Of a stretch of DNA of 43,877 nt, positions 26,592-34,828 are shown piece by piece. The stretch lies in NCBI GenBank assembly GCA_003818605.1, contig RPQS01000030.1, positions 1 through 43,877 of the forward strand. The letters are read 5' to 3'. Position numbers and translations under genes: made by a program. This stretch comes from Candidatus Zhuqueibacterota bacterium. Lineage in GTDB: Bacteria > Electryoneota > RPQS01. The notes under the pieces were generated by a model, which saw only the letters and a program-made list of their open reading frames with translations, made no database searches and was not told where the DNA came from. How positions within the stretch are numbered: position 1 is the first letter of the stretch; each line of letters opens with the position of its first letter.

Positions 26592-27516
26592 ATTGAAAGT
26601 TAGAATTTTTTTCGCCACATTATTTATTGCTTTATTCCTCGCTCTGATCGTCGGATTTGCATCCGCCGGCGGGGACCAGCCTGCTCATTCCGTCGCCGCT
26701 GTGGAATCCGCGCCGACAGAGGGCGGTCACGGCAGTGAAGGCAATATCGGCGAAAAGCTGGTGGAAATACTTTCGCACCATCTGGTGGATGCGGAAGAAA
26801 TCGAGATCGTCGGGTTCAAGATACATCTGCCGACCGTTCACATTGGCCCGGTGCGATTCATTACCAAGCATCAGGTCTGGTGGGTCGTCGCGATGTTGCT
26901 GGTTTTCCTCGCGGTGCGATCTGCCGGCCGTCAGACTTCAACTGTTCCCAAAGGCTTGCGCAATGCATTTGAAGTGCTGATCGTGTTTATCCGCGATGAG
27001 ATTCTCCGTCCCAACCTGCATGGCCGCACGGATTCTTTTCTGCCTTATTTCCTCAGCCTCTTTACCTGTATTTTATTTTCCAATCTACTCGGCCTGTTCC
27101 CGTGGGGTTCTTCCGCCACCGGTAATGTGAATGTCACCGCCGGATTGGCTCTTTGTACTCTGGGTTTGATGGTTGGCATGGGAGTTAAACAGAACGGTTT
27201 GATGGGCTTCCTGCACGTTTTTGCGCCGCCCGGAGTTCCCTTTTGGCTCATGCCGCTCATGGTGGTTGTGGAAATTGTCAGTTTTCTGATTCGTCCTTTC
27301 GCGTTAACGATTCGTCTCTTTGCGAATATGCTGGCCGGGCATGCGGTGATTGCCGTGTTGCTCGGCCTTATTGTGACCCCGCTGTTCGCATTGCCGTCCA
27401 TCGCGGTGGCCACGGCGGTAACATTTCTCGAAATTCTGGTGGCGTTGATTCAGGCTTACATCTTCACCATGCTGACGGCGGTGTTTGTCGGCCTGACCAT
27501 GCATCCGGCTCATTAA
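26584..27516 (+). CDS. atpB: ATP synthase F0 subunit a
   Basis: Subunit a forms the two ion half-channels next to the c-ring. The 310-residue protein has a longer N-terminal region than usual (one helix followed by a His/Glu-rich stretch, about residues 30-100), then the conserved helices. ALTIRLFANMLAGH contains the essential arginine (near residue 244), and the C-terminal helices (LEILVALIQAYIFTMLTAVFVG) match the family. The start is GTG 26584 or TTG 26593; no ATG is available. The 62-nt spacer to atpE has no obvious terminator. Confidence 0.95.
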   Translation: MHELKVRIFFATLFIALFLALIVGFASAGGDQPAHSVAAVESAPTEGGHGSEGNIGEKLVEILSHHLVDAEEIEIVGFKIHLPTVHIGPVRFITKHQVWWVVAMLLVFLAVRSAGRQTSTVPKGLRNAFEVLIVFIRDEILRPNLHGRTDSFLPYFLSLFTCILFSNLLGLFPWGSSATGNVNVTAGLALCTLGLMVGMGVKQNGLMGFLHVFAPPGVPFWLMPLMVVVEIVSFLIRPFALTIRLFANMLAGHAVIAVLLGLIVTPLFALPSIAVATAVTFLEILVALIQAYIFTMLTAVFVGLTMHPAH

Positions 27517-27578
27517 TTTCTTGCTCGACCACGGAATCAATCTTTCGACTATAGAACCTCAACGGGAGAAAATCCAGA

Positions 27579-27803
27579 ATGGAATCAGGACTTCCCCTTC
27601 TCGGAGCGGCGCTCGGCGCGGGCATGTTCGCCCTCGGCGCCGGTTTCGGTATTGGTAAGATCGGCAGCGCGGCTATGGAAGCAATAGCCCGCCAGCCGGA
27701 AGCGGCCGGTAAAATTCAAGGCGCCGCACTGGTGATGGCCGGTCTGGTTGAAGGAGCCGCATTGTTCTCCTTCCTTATTCAAATCTTGATCTGGACGAAG
27801 TAA
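27579..27803 (+). CDS. atpE: ATP synthase F0 subunit c
   Basis: The 74-residue hairpin protein forms the rotor ring. Helix 1 is glycine-rich (LGAALGAGMFALGAGFGIG), the polar loop has ARQPE, and helix 2 carries the ion-binding carboxylate Glu58 in GLVEGAALFSFLI. The residue after Glu58 is Gly, not the Ser found in sodium-binding rings such as that of Ilyobacter tartaricus, which points to proton use. That is an inference from the motif. ACGGGAGAAAA upstream is a probable ribosome-binding site. Confidence 0.95.
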   Translation: MESGLPLLGAALGAGMFALGAGFGIGKIGSAAMEAIARQPEAAGKIQGAALVMAGLVEGAALFSFLIQILIWTK

Positions 27804-27868
27804 GGTACTGAAGTCCGTCATTCGCTGCGGCACGTTTACCCACGTGCCCGGCAAACACGGGATTATCT

Positions 27869-28363
27869 ATGGGACTTCAAAACGTCCTTTCCATCGAACC
27901 GGGATCCGTTCTCTGGACGATTGTCACCTTTTTGGTTGTGGCGTGGTTGATCGGCAGATTCGGGTGGAAACCGATTCTTTCCGGACTCCAAGCCCGGGAG
28001 GACTCCATCCGCAAGGATCTGGACACCGCCCGATCCGAACGCGACAAATCCGCTGCCTTGCTCGCCGAATATCAAAACATGATGACGGGAGCTAAAAAAG
28101 AAGCGGCGGAGATCGTTCAGAAAGCGCAGGAATCCGCCGGCCGGATTATCGAGGAAGCGCGCGCTGAAAGCAAGCAGTTATCCGCGCAAATGGTGGAACG
28201 CGCCAAAGATGAAATCGAGCGCGAATCTGAAAGCGCAAAAGCGCAGCTCAAAGCCTATGTTGCGGAGTTGACGGTTCACGCAACCTCGCGGCTGCTCCGG
28301 AAGACCGTGGATTTCAAAGAGCATGAGCAGCTCATTCTGGATGCATTGAAGGAGGAGAAGTGA
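27869..28363 (+). CDS. atpF: ATP synthase F0 subunit b
   Basis: Subunit b is the peripheral stalk. The 164-residue protein has one N-terminal membrane helix (about residues 12-30, SVLWTIVTFLVVAWLIGRFG), the conserved GWKPILSGLQAREDSI segment and a long charged helix rich in Ala, Glu, Lys and Arg through the C-terminus. There is a single b gene and no b' gene. It overlaps atpH (GTGA). Confidence 0.95.
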   Translation: MGLQNVLSIEPGSVLWTIVTFLVVAWLIGRFGWKPILSGLQAREDSIRKDLDTARSERDKSAALLAEYQNMMTGAKKEAAEIVQKAQESAGRIIEEARAESKQLSAQMVERAKDEIERESESAKAQLKAYVAELTVHATSRLLRKTVDFKEHEQLILDALKEEK

Positions 28364-28932
28364 GACGCGCGCCCGTTGCGCTCGTTTCCCGCTATGCCCG
28401 CGCGCTCTTCCAAGCGGCCCTGAGCCGCAATGCGCTCGATGCGGTGCATGCGGATCTTGCGGCGGTTTCATCCGTATGGCGGGAGTACCCGGAATTCGTG
28501 CTGCTGGCGATGAATCCGCGTCTCTCCAAAGACAAAGTGCGCGGCATTCTGCGCGGACTGGCTGACCGGATTCACGCCCATGACCTGACGCGCCATTTTA
28601 TGAATCTCCTCGTGGACAAAGACCGCCTCGGTATTCTCCATGACGTGGATGAATATTTTGAGCGGTTCTGGCGCGATCATGCGGGTGAAGTCGAAGTTAC
28701 CGTGACCTCGGCCATTCCGCTCAGTGACAATATGCGGAATGTCGTGACCAGACACGTTGCCGAAAAAAGCGGCCGCACTCCGCTTGTTAATTGGAAAGAA
28801 GACGACGGAATTCTGGGCGGTCTGGTCATTGAGTGGCCTGATCACATTTACGACGGTTCCCTGATCCGTAAACTGGACAATCTCTCGCTGCGCCTTTCTC
28901 AATCCACGACACCCGTTACCACCATCTCTTAA
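28360..28932 (+). CDS. atpH: ATP synthase F1 subunit delta
   Basis: The delta subunit joins the peripheral stalk to the top of F1. The 190-residue protein has the N-terminal six-helix domain (SRYARALFQAALSRN, LVDKDRLGILHDVDEYFERF) and the C-terminal motif DGILGGLVIEWPDHIYDGSLIRKL in two adjoining parts, which is diagnostic. Start is GTG with GGAGGAG directly upstream. The gap to atpA is 65 nt. Confidence 0.94.
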   Translation: MRRAPVALVSRYARALFQAALSRNALDAVHADLAAVSSVWREYPEFVLLAMNPRLSKDKVRGILRGLADRIHAHDLTRHFMNLLVDKDRLGILHDVDEYFERFWRDHAGEVEVTVTSAIPLSDNMRNVVTRHVAEKSGRTPLVNWKEDDGILGGLVIEWPDHIYDGSLIRKLDNLSLRLSQSTTPVTTIS

Positions 28933-28997
28933 ACGTACGTTCGCTGAATCGTCCGGTAAAATAGTGCCATTCACTTGAATTCTTACCGGCATAGCAG

Positions 28998-30518
28998 ATG
29001 AAGCTCAATATGAAAGTCAGACCAGAAGAAATCACTTCGATTCTCAAAGAGCAGATCGCCGACTATCAGGCTCTCTCTTCCGTGGATGAAGTCGGACGCG
29101 TTGTCTATGTGGGAGACGGCATTGCCCGCGTCTACGGCCTCGACAAAGTGATGTATGGAGAGATGGTCGAGTTCCCCGGCGGTGTCATGGGGATGGCTCT
29201 CAACCTCGAAGAGGACAACGTCGGCTGCGCTCTTTTCGGCAGCGATGCGAAAGTCGAGGAGGGGAGTATTGCCAAGCGGACGGGCCGCGTTGTGCAGGTT
29301 CCGGTTGGTGATGAGTTGGTCGGCCGCGTCGTAGATCCGCTGGGCAATCCGCTGGACGGCAAGGGACCGATCAGTGCGAAAAAGTACAGCCCCGTCGAAC
29401 GTCTGGCTACGGGTGTGATTACTCGGCAACCCGTTAAGGAACCTCTGCAAACGGGAATCAAAGCCATAGACGCAATGATTCCCATTGGACGCGGGCAGCG
29501 CGAGTTGATTATCGGCGATCGCCAGACCGGGAAAACGGCGATTGCCGTGGATACGATCATCAATCAAAAAGGTCAGAACGTCATCTGTATTTATGTGGCG
29601 ATTGGGCAGAAGGGTTCTACCGTTGCGAAAGTAGTTAAAATTCTCGAAGACCACGGCGCGATGGATCACACCATTGTCGTATCTTCGACCGCTGTAGAGC
29701 CCGCGCCCATTCAGTTCTTGGCTCCCTATTCGGGGTGCGCGATGGGAGAATTCTTCCGCGACAACGGCCGCCATTCCTTATGCATCTATGATGACCTCAC
29801 GAAACACGCGTGGGCATATCGTCAGCTTTCTCTGTTGCTCCGCCGTCCGCCGGGACGCGAAGCTTATCCGGGCGATGTTTTCTATTTGCACTCGAGACTT
29901 CTGGAACGCGCCGCGAAACTGAACGATGCGATGGGCGGCGGTTCCTTAACCGCGTTGCCGATTATCGAAACGCAGGCCGGAGACGTTTCCGCCTATATTC
30001 CCACCAATGTGATTTCCATCACTGACGGGCAGATCTTCCTCGAATCGGAACTTTTCTATTCCGGCATTCGTCCCGCCATTAACGTCGGCATCAGCGTGTC
30101 GCGCGTCGGTGGTAAGGCGCAAACACGCGCCATGCGTCAGGTGGGCGGTACGCTGCGCATTGATCTTGCACAGTATCGCGAATTGGCGGCCTTCGCACAG
30201 TTCGGTTCCGATCTGGATAAAGCGACTTTAGCCCAACTCACGCGTGGGAAATGCCTGACCGAAATTCTCAAGCAAGGACAATACGCTCCGTGGCCCATGG
30301 AAGAACAGGTCGCCATTCTATGGGTGGCCGCGCGCGGCTATGTAGATGACGTTCCCATTGAGGATGTAAAGAAATTCGAAGCGGAAATTATTCGCTATTT
30401 CCGCAGCGCGGGTAAAGCAGTCCTCGATGAAATCGTGCAAAAGGGCAAATTGGACGAAGGCTTGGAAGCCAAGATGGATTCCTTGACCAAGGAATTTAAA
30501 GCCGGCTGGAATAAGTGA
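28998..30518 (+). CDS. atpA: ATP synthase F1 subunit alpha
   Basis: The alpha subunit carries the non-catalytic nucleotide sites. The 506-residue protein shows the N-terminal beta barrel, Walker [10 protein letters not shown] (173-181), the Walker B region ([20 protein letters not shown]) and the signature [16 protein letters not shown] 28998 is used; ATG 29010 is a possible alternative. In most operons atpG follows at once, but here two glycosyltransferase genes intervene, the first beginning 16 nt after the stop. Confidence 0.97.
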   Translation: MKLNMKVRPEEITSILKEQIADYQALSSVDEVGRVVYVGDGIARVYGLDKVMYGEMVEFPGGVMGMALNLEEDNVGCALFGSDAKVEEGSIAKRTGRVVQVPVGDELVGRVVDPLGNPLDGKGPISAKKYSPVERLATGVITRQPVKEPLQTGIKAIDAMIPIGRGQRELIIGDRQTGKTAIAVDTIINQKGQNVICIYVAIGQKGSTVAKVVKILEDHGAMDHTIVVSSTAVEPAPIQFLAPYSGCAMGEFFRDNGRHSLCIYDDLTKHAWAYRQLSLLLRRPPGREAYPGDVFYLHSRLLERAAKLNDAMGGGSLTALPIIETQAGDVSAYIPTNVISITDGQIFLESELFYSGIRPAINVGISVSRVGGKAQTRAMRQVGGTLRIDLAQYRELAAFAQFGSDLDKATLAQLTRGKCLTEILKQGQYAPWPMEEQVAILWVAARGYVDDVPIEDVKKFEAEIIRYFRSAGKAVLDEIVQKGKLDEGLEAKMDSLTKEFKAGWNK

Positions 30519-30534
30519 ACGTGCGTTTCCCGGC

Positions 30535-31845
30535 ATGAACGACGTCGTCGGTCAAGAGGTTTCTTCTGCGGGGAAGCGTGAAGGAAGTCGCGGTCGAAAT
30601 CTGCCGTCTGACATTATCCTAATCTTGGTGCTGATCGCCGGCATCTATTTGTGGCATCGAACCGCGGGACACTGCTGGGTGGGCGACGTTTTTCCGGACA
30701 AACTCGCCGCCCATTTTCTGAGAACGGGGGAAACCGAGCGGATATATACATTAGGTGAGGATTTTGATACGTGGATGGCGCAAACGCTGCCGTTAGCCCG
30801 TTCGATGGGCTTGGATTGTGATCTTTGCGCGTTTATGTATCCGCCGTTTGTTGCGGCGGCGTTGATTCCGTTTTCGGAAGCTCCTGCTGTGTACTGGCGA
30901 AATACGATGTTCGTGCTGAACGTGCTCGTGCTCTTTCTCTTGAGTTGGCAGATTGTCCGTTTAATCGGCGAGAAGTGCGGTTTTCGACTGTGGCTTTGGT
31001 GTCTTGCGCTGGTGTTGCTGTGCTATCCGTTGGCGCGGGCCACGATGCTCAGTCAGCCTGTACCGATGCTGGTGGTTATTACATGGGCTGGACTCCTGTT
31101 ATTGCGCCGCGGAAAGGACTGGCCGGCGGGGATCCTCCTCGGCTTAATGGCGGCGATTAAAATTTTCCCCGGTGTTCTGCTTCTACTGCCCCTTCTCGAC
31201 CGCCGCATTAAACCCGTGTTGATTGCCGTGGGAACCGGAGCGGCGGTATATGCGGTCTCATTCGCCACTCTGGGATTCCGTCTGCATTCGCTGTGGTGGG
31301 AGAGCATGCGCGAGTTTTCGCAGCTGGTGATTCCCTATTGGGGCAATCAATCGCCCTTGGGTTGGCTGGCGCGAACGGTTTTCGGATTCAGCATCATGGA
31401 AGGACAGCCGCAGGAAATTCCGGCATTGCCGGTCTTGCGTGTTGTGACGATCCTCCTGTTTGCGTTTCCTTCATTATGGTTGTTATGGCGGGCGCGGGGA
31501 AATCTGATCACGGATAGATTGCCGCTCGCGGCAGGAATAATTCTGTCGGCGGTACTGCTCTGCGTTCCGATTTCTTGGGAACACTATTGGTTATTTGTGC
31601 TGCCTGTACTGGGTTGGATTCTGCATCGCGCTTGGACATCCGGCGCGCCGTGGAATGAATTGATCTGGTTGGGGGCGGCAGCTTTCTTCTTTCTCATGAA
31701 GCTCACGCATTTCTATACGGAATCCTGGGCGGGACGCTTAATTACGGGCAATCACACGATCGGACTACTCCTGCTTTGGCTGTGGATAGCCGTCCGGTTG
31801 TATCGTAAATCTGAACCCGTGCGGATGGCATCCGCGCACTCGTGA
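30535..31845 (+). CDS. GT87-like membrane glycosyltransferase (first of a tandem pair)
   Basis: The 436-residue protein has a polar N-terminus of about 25 residues and about 10 membrane helices. Features match the GT87/DUF2029 group of polyprenol-phosphate-sugar-dependent transferases: an acidic first periplasmic loop (GEDFDTW, LDCDLCAFMYPPFVAA), YWGNQSPLGWLARTVFG, and CVPISWEHYWLFVLPVLGW. Known members are mannosyltransferases with C-type (GT-C) fold; sugar and acceptor here are unknown. It starts 16 nt after atpA and overlaps the next gene by one base, so it is placed within the atp transcription unit. Codon use seems similar to that of its neighbours. Confidence 0.82.
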   Translation: MNDVVGQEVSSAGKREGSRGRNLPSDIILILVLIAGIYLWHRTAGHCWVGDVFPDKLAAHFLRTGETERIYTLGEDFDTWMAQTLPLARSMGLDCDLCAFMYPPFVAAALIPFSEAPAVYWRNTMFVLNVLVLFLLSWQIVRLIGEKCGFRLWLWCLALVLLCYPLARATMLSQPVPMLVVITWAGLLLLRRGKDWPAGILLGLMAAIKIFPGVLLLLPLLDRRIKPVLIAVGTGAAVYAVSFATLGFRLHSLWWESMREFSQLVIPYWGNQSPLGWLARTVFGFSIMEGQPQEIPALPVLRVVTILLFAFPSLWLLWRARGNLITDRLPLAAGIILSAVLLCVPISWEHYWLFVLPVLGWILHRAWTSGAPWNELIWLGAAAFFFLMKLTHFYTESWAGRLITGNHTIGLLLLWLWIAVRLYRKSEPVRMASAHS

Positions 31846-33071
31846 TGCGATACGTGTCCATGCTGCTTCTCGCTCTGGCAATGGTTCAGTTCGCCTTCGT
31901 CGCGCTGCCGCCGGGGAATGCCGATTTAATTTCCGTTCAGTCTCTTGCATTGGATCTGTCTCGCGGGGACAAGACGTGGCTTTATCCGGGCGAAGATTTC
32001 GCGTCAAACGATGATTGGGTAATGCACCATGAGGCCAATCTTCGTCAGCTAAACGATAAAGGTTACGCGAACTGGTGTTTCTATCCGCCGTTGATTCCGT
32101 ACCTGGTTTCTCCGTGGGCGGCGGTCGGAGCCGAAACGTGGCGGCTCGTATGGGCGGGCATTCAATTCGCGCTGATTGCTCTTTTCGTCGCGTTGATCGA
32201 GCGTGTGATTCATGATGGGCGTTCCGGTTCTGTTCGAAATCGCCTTTTAATCTGCGCGCTTGTCCTGGGCAGTTGTCCGCTGGCAAAGTCCGTTTCACTC
32301 GGTCAGACCAGCTTGCTGGTGGCGGTTCTGTTATGGGCGGGCTTCTTATCGGGGAATCGAACGGGCGGCTTGCGCAAGGCCTTAGCGGTTGGAGCGGCGG
32401 TTTTCGTAAAACCGTTTTTACTGCTTGTTGAAGCGGCCGATCTGGCGCGCAGGCGGTGGCGATTGGCGCTTGCAGTATTCGCTGCGTTTGCTGCATGGTT
32501 GATCTTGTCCGTCTTGGCGGTTGGGTGGCAAGCGCATGCAGGCTATTGGCATTTGCTGACTACGCTGGCTTCATCGCAGACGGCTTATTTTGGAAATCAG
32601 AGTCTGGTCGCGGGTTTGATGCGCGTCTTCTCCGATCTGCCTGTGATGGATTACGGTTTTCAGCAGGGTGGGAGTCTTGCCGTAATCAACCGTTCGCTCG
32701 CGGCGCTCATCTTGCTTGGGACGATGCTCATTCAGTGGCGCGCGCCCCAAACCGACGAACGCGCATCCTTCGGATTGTGGATTTCCGCCGGGCTTCTGGC
32801 CTTGCCTATTTCGTGGGAACATCACTTCGTTTTTCTGCTTCCGGTGATCGCGTTTCTGTGGACAAGAAGTTGGTCGCGTTTGGGATTTGCGGCTTTGACA
32901 TTGGCAACGCTCTTGATGGAAGCCGCATGGTTCGGATTATACGGCGACCGTGGAATCAGCCGCGTGGCCGCTAATCTGCCGCTTTTGGGTAACGTTATAC
33001 TCTTTGTATTGTTGATGACTCTTCACCGTCCCGCGTCGCAGCTTGCTGCATCCGATTCTCAGAGGATTTGA
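31845..33071 (+). CDS. GT87-like membrane glycosyltransferase (second of a tandem pair)
   Basis: This 408-residue polytopic protein is a paralogue of the preceding one. Shared landmarks in the same order are PGEDFASNDDW (compare GEDFDTW), WCFYPPLIPYLVSPWA, SLGQTSLLVAVLLWAGFLSG, YFGNQSLVAGLMRVF and LPISWEHHFVFLLPVIAF. These place it in the GT87/DUF2029 GT-C group. The conserved acidic residues of the first loop are present, so it looks functional. It starts at ATG 31845 (TGATG; GTG 31842 is an alternative) and ends with TGATG into atpG, so translation of atpG may depend on it. Confidence 0.82.
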   Translation: MRYVSMLLLALAMVQFAFVALPPGNADLISVQSLALDLSRGDKTWLYPGEDFASNDDWVMHHEANLRQLNDKGYANWCFYPPLIPYLVSPWAAVGAETWRLVWAGIQFALIALFVALIERVIHDGRSGSVRNRLLICALVLGSCPLAKSVSLGQTSLLVAVLLWAGFLSGNRTGGLRKALAVGAAVFVKPFLLLVEAADLARRRWRLALAVFAAFAAWLILSVLAVGWQAHAGYWHLLTTLASSQTAYFGNQSLVAGLMRVFSDLPVMDYGFQQGGSLAVINRSLAALILLGTMLIQWRAPQTDERASFGLWISAGLLALPISWEHHFVFLLPVIAFLWTRSWSRLGFAALTLATLLMEAAWFGLYGDRGISRVAANLPLLGNVILFVLLMTLHRPASQLAASDSQRI

Positions 33072-33928
33072 TGTCCGGTCTGAAAATTATACGCCGTCGC
33101 ATTCGGAGCATCCAATCCACTCAGCAGATTACGCGAGTGATGAAAATGGTGGCTGCCGCAAAATTAAAGCGCGCGCAGGAAAACATCATTCATGCCCGTC
33201 CCTATGCTCTGCGGTTGCGGGAAGTCATTCGCGAATTGGCGACGCGCGCCGATCGCAGCCATCATCCGCTGCTCACCCTGCGCGATCCGCGCCGTATCGG
33301 TCTGGTCGTAGTCACCGGGGATCGCGGGATGTGCGGATCGTTCAACACTGGCATTATTCGCCGCGCCCAACGCTTGATGGAGGAGCAGCGCGAATATGAA
33401 ATGCGGATCATTACCGTCGGGAAGCGCGGAACGGACGTTTTTTCGCGGCTCGATGCGCCGATTGTCGAAAAAATGGCTGGTTTCTTTAATCGTCTTGAGT
33501 TTCTGCATGCCGTTCAGCTCGGACAATCCGTGATTGATCGGTATGTCGCTCATGATTTGGATCGAGTGTACATCGTCCATAACGAATTTAAATCCGCGAT
33601 TCAGCAAAACGTGGTCGTAGAGCAGCTTCTCCCGATTGAACCGGATCCCGCGGACGCGCACGTCATTACGTCGGATATCCTCTATGAACCGTCGGAAGAG
33701 AGTGTGCTCGAATCCATTCTGCCGCTGTTCGTAAGAATTCAGGTGTGGCGTATTCTGTTGGAATCTTTCGCCGCCGAAATGGGGGCCCGCATGACGGCCA
33801 TGGAAAACGCCACGCAAAACGCGCAGGAACTCATCGAATCCCTGACGCTGACTTACAATAAAGCGCGGCAGGCGGCGATTACCCGCGAAATATTGGAAGT
33901 GGTGTCGGGCGCGGAAAGTTTGCGCTGA
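33071..33928 (+). CDS. atpG: ATP synthase F1 subunit gamma
   Basis: Gamma is the central rotor shaft. The 285-residue protein has the N-terminal coiled-coil helix (LKIIRRRIRSIQSTQQITR, MVAAAKLKRAQ), the Rossmann-like middle (VVTGDRGMCGSFN) and the C-terminal helix (AEMGARMTAMENATQNAQEL, YNKARQAAITREILEVVSGA). All conserved parts are intact, so the displacement from atpA has not damaged the gene. A TTG just before the ATG (33068) is a weaker alternative. It is separated from atpD by 1.7 kb containing two other genes. Confidence 0.96.
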   Translation: MSGLKIIRRRIRSIQSTQQITRVMKMVAAAKLKRAQENIIHARPYALRLREVIRELATRADRSHHPLLTLRDPRRIGLVVVTGDRGMCGSFNTGIIRRAQRLMEEQREYEMRIITVGKRGTDVFSRLDAPIVEKMAGFFNRLEFLHAVQLGQSVIDRYVAHDLDRVYIVHNEFKSAIQQNVVVEQLLPIEPDPADAHVITSDILYEPSEESVLESILPLFVRIQVWRILLESFAAEMGARMTAMENATQNAQELIESLTLTYNKARQAAITREILEVVSGAESLR

Positions 33929-34173
33929 TATTTACTCCTTGATGGATCGGAGTCAGGATCTTTTCGGATCAATCCGCTCCCTGATGCTTGACAAAAGATT
34001 TCGGTGACGCCTCGGCCGTCATATGACGGCGGATATAAAAAGCCCGCGAGAAATACTGGTTTTTCTTGTCGCGGCTCACCAGGCACTTCTTGATTCCTAT
34101 GCACGCGGCGATGCATCCCCGGCGTTTCCTCGTGCGGTCCTCCCAATTGATAACACTTTATGAAAGGTCACGA
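33929..34173 (+). other. Structured spacer between atpG and the NYN gene
   Basis: This 245-nt spacer has no convincing gene. It contains a small hairpin right after atpG (ACTCC/GGAGT, 33934-33953), a consensus -35-like TTGACA (33988-33993) without a -10 at the proper distance, a perfect 16-nt palindrome (34015-34030), and an imperfect hairpin (AGCC-GCGA paired with TCGC-GGCT, 34041-34076). It could be an internal control region or an RNA leader, or a processing site; the sequence does not decide. The ribosome-binding site AAAGG at 34163-34167 serves the next gene. Confidence 0.5.
34015..34030. repeat. Perfect 16-nt palindrome
   Basis: GCCGTCATATGACGGC reads the same on both strands. It lies 21 nt after an isolated TTGACA and 144 nt before the NYN gene start. 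A dimeric regulator could bind such a site, but no matching second copy was noticed in the window. Confidence 0.6.
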
Positions 34174-34821
34174 ATGCCGATGTCTTACCCGGGTGGAAAG
34201 AAGCGCGTCTCGATTTTTGTGGACGGCGCAAATATGTTCTACACTCAGAAAAAAGGTTTGGGATGGTTCTTTGATCCGGCCAAGCTTTTGCGCGTGCTCA
34301 AGGCGGAAGATCAGTTGACCGACGCGTACTGGTACATGGGTCTCAAACAGCCTCCTGATCCGCGCGACGAAAACTTTGTGCGATTTCTCGCTTATGCCGG
34401 ATACGTAGTCCGTACCAAAGGACTCAAAACCATCTACGACACCGAAACGGGCGAAACCTCCCAGAAAGCGAATCTGGATGTCGAAATCGTTATGGATATG
34501 TTCAGCACGGTAGACAACTACGATAAGATGATTCTGCTTTCCGGTGATGGTGACTTCGAGCGGGCGCTCGAATTGCTGCGTTCGCGCGGCAAGGAGATTT
34601 GCGTCGTGTCCACACAAAACTGGATTGCCGCCGAATTACGTATGGCCGTCGGCTCGCATTTCCTCGATCTGCAGGATCTGCGGGATAAAATCGAGCGTAC
34701 CGATCGCAGCGCGCCGCCTCCCCCCGCCGCGCCGATTTCCGAAAGCCGTTCGCCGCAGGAAATGCGTCCGCCGGACAGCCGCCACTTCTTAGACACCTCA
34801 GAACTGCCGGACGAAGTCTGA
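34174..34821 (+). CDS. NYN-domain protein (LabA/DUF88-like, PIN-fold putative ribonuclease)
   Basis: NYN domains are PIN-like folds that bind metal and, in tested members, cleave RNA. The 215-residue protein has the characteristic strands: VSIFVDGANMFY (first acidic residue), NLDVEIVMDMFS (second), and KMILLSGDGDFERALELLRSRGKEICVVS with the SGDGDF motif. The C-terminal tail from about residue 170 is proline-rich and disordered. ATG 34174 has an AAAGG six bases upstream; the open frame reaches 34066 but the extra leader lacks similarity and codon character. It lies 7 nt before a HEAT-like gene, with atpG upstream and atpD downstream. RNA substrate and any link to the ATP synthase are unknown. 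Confidence 0.85.
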   Translation: MPMSYPGGKKRVSIFVDGANMFYTQKKGLGWFFDPAKLLRVLKAEDQLTDAYWYMGLKQPPDPRDENFVRFLAYAGYVVRTKGLKTIYDTETGETSQKANLDVEIVMDMFSTVDNYDKMILLSGDGDFERALELLRSRGKEICVVSTQNWIAAELRMAVGSHFLDLQDLRDKIERTDRSAPPPPAAPISESRSPQEMRPPDSRHFLDTSELPDEV

Positions 34822-34828
34822 TCCGTTT

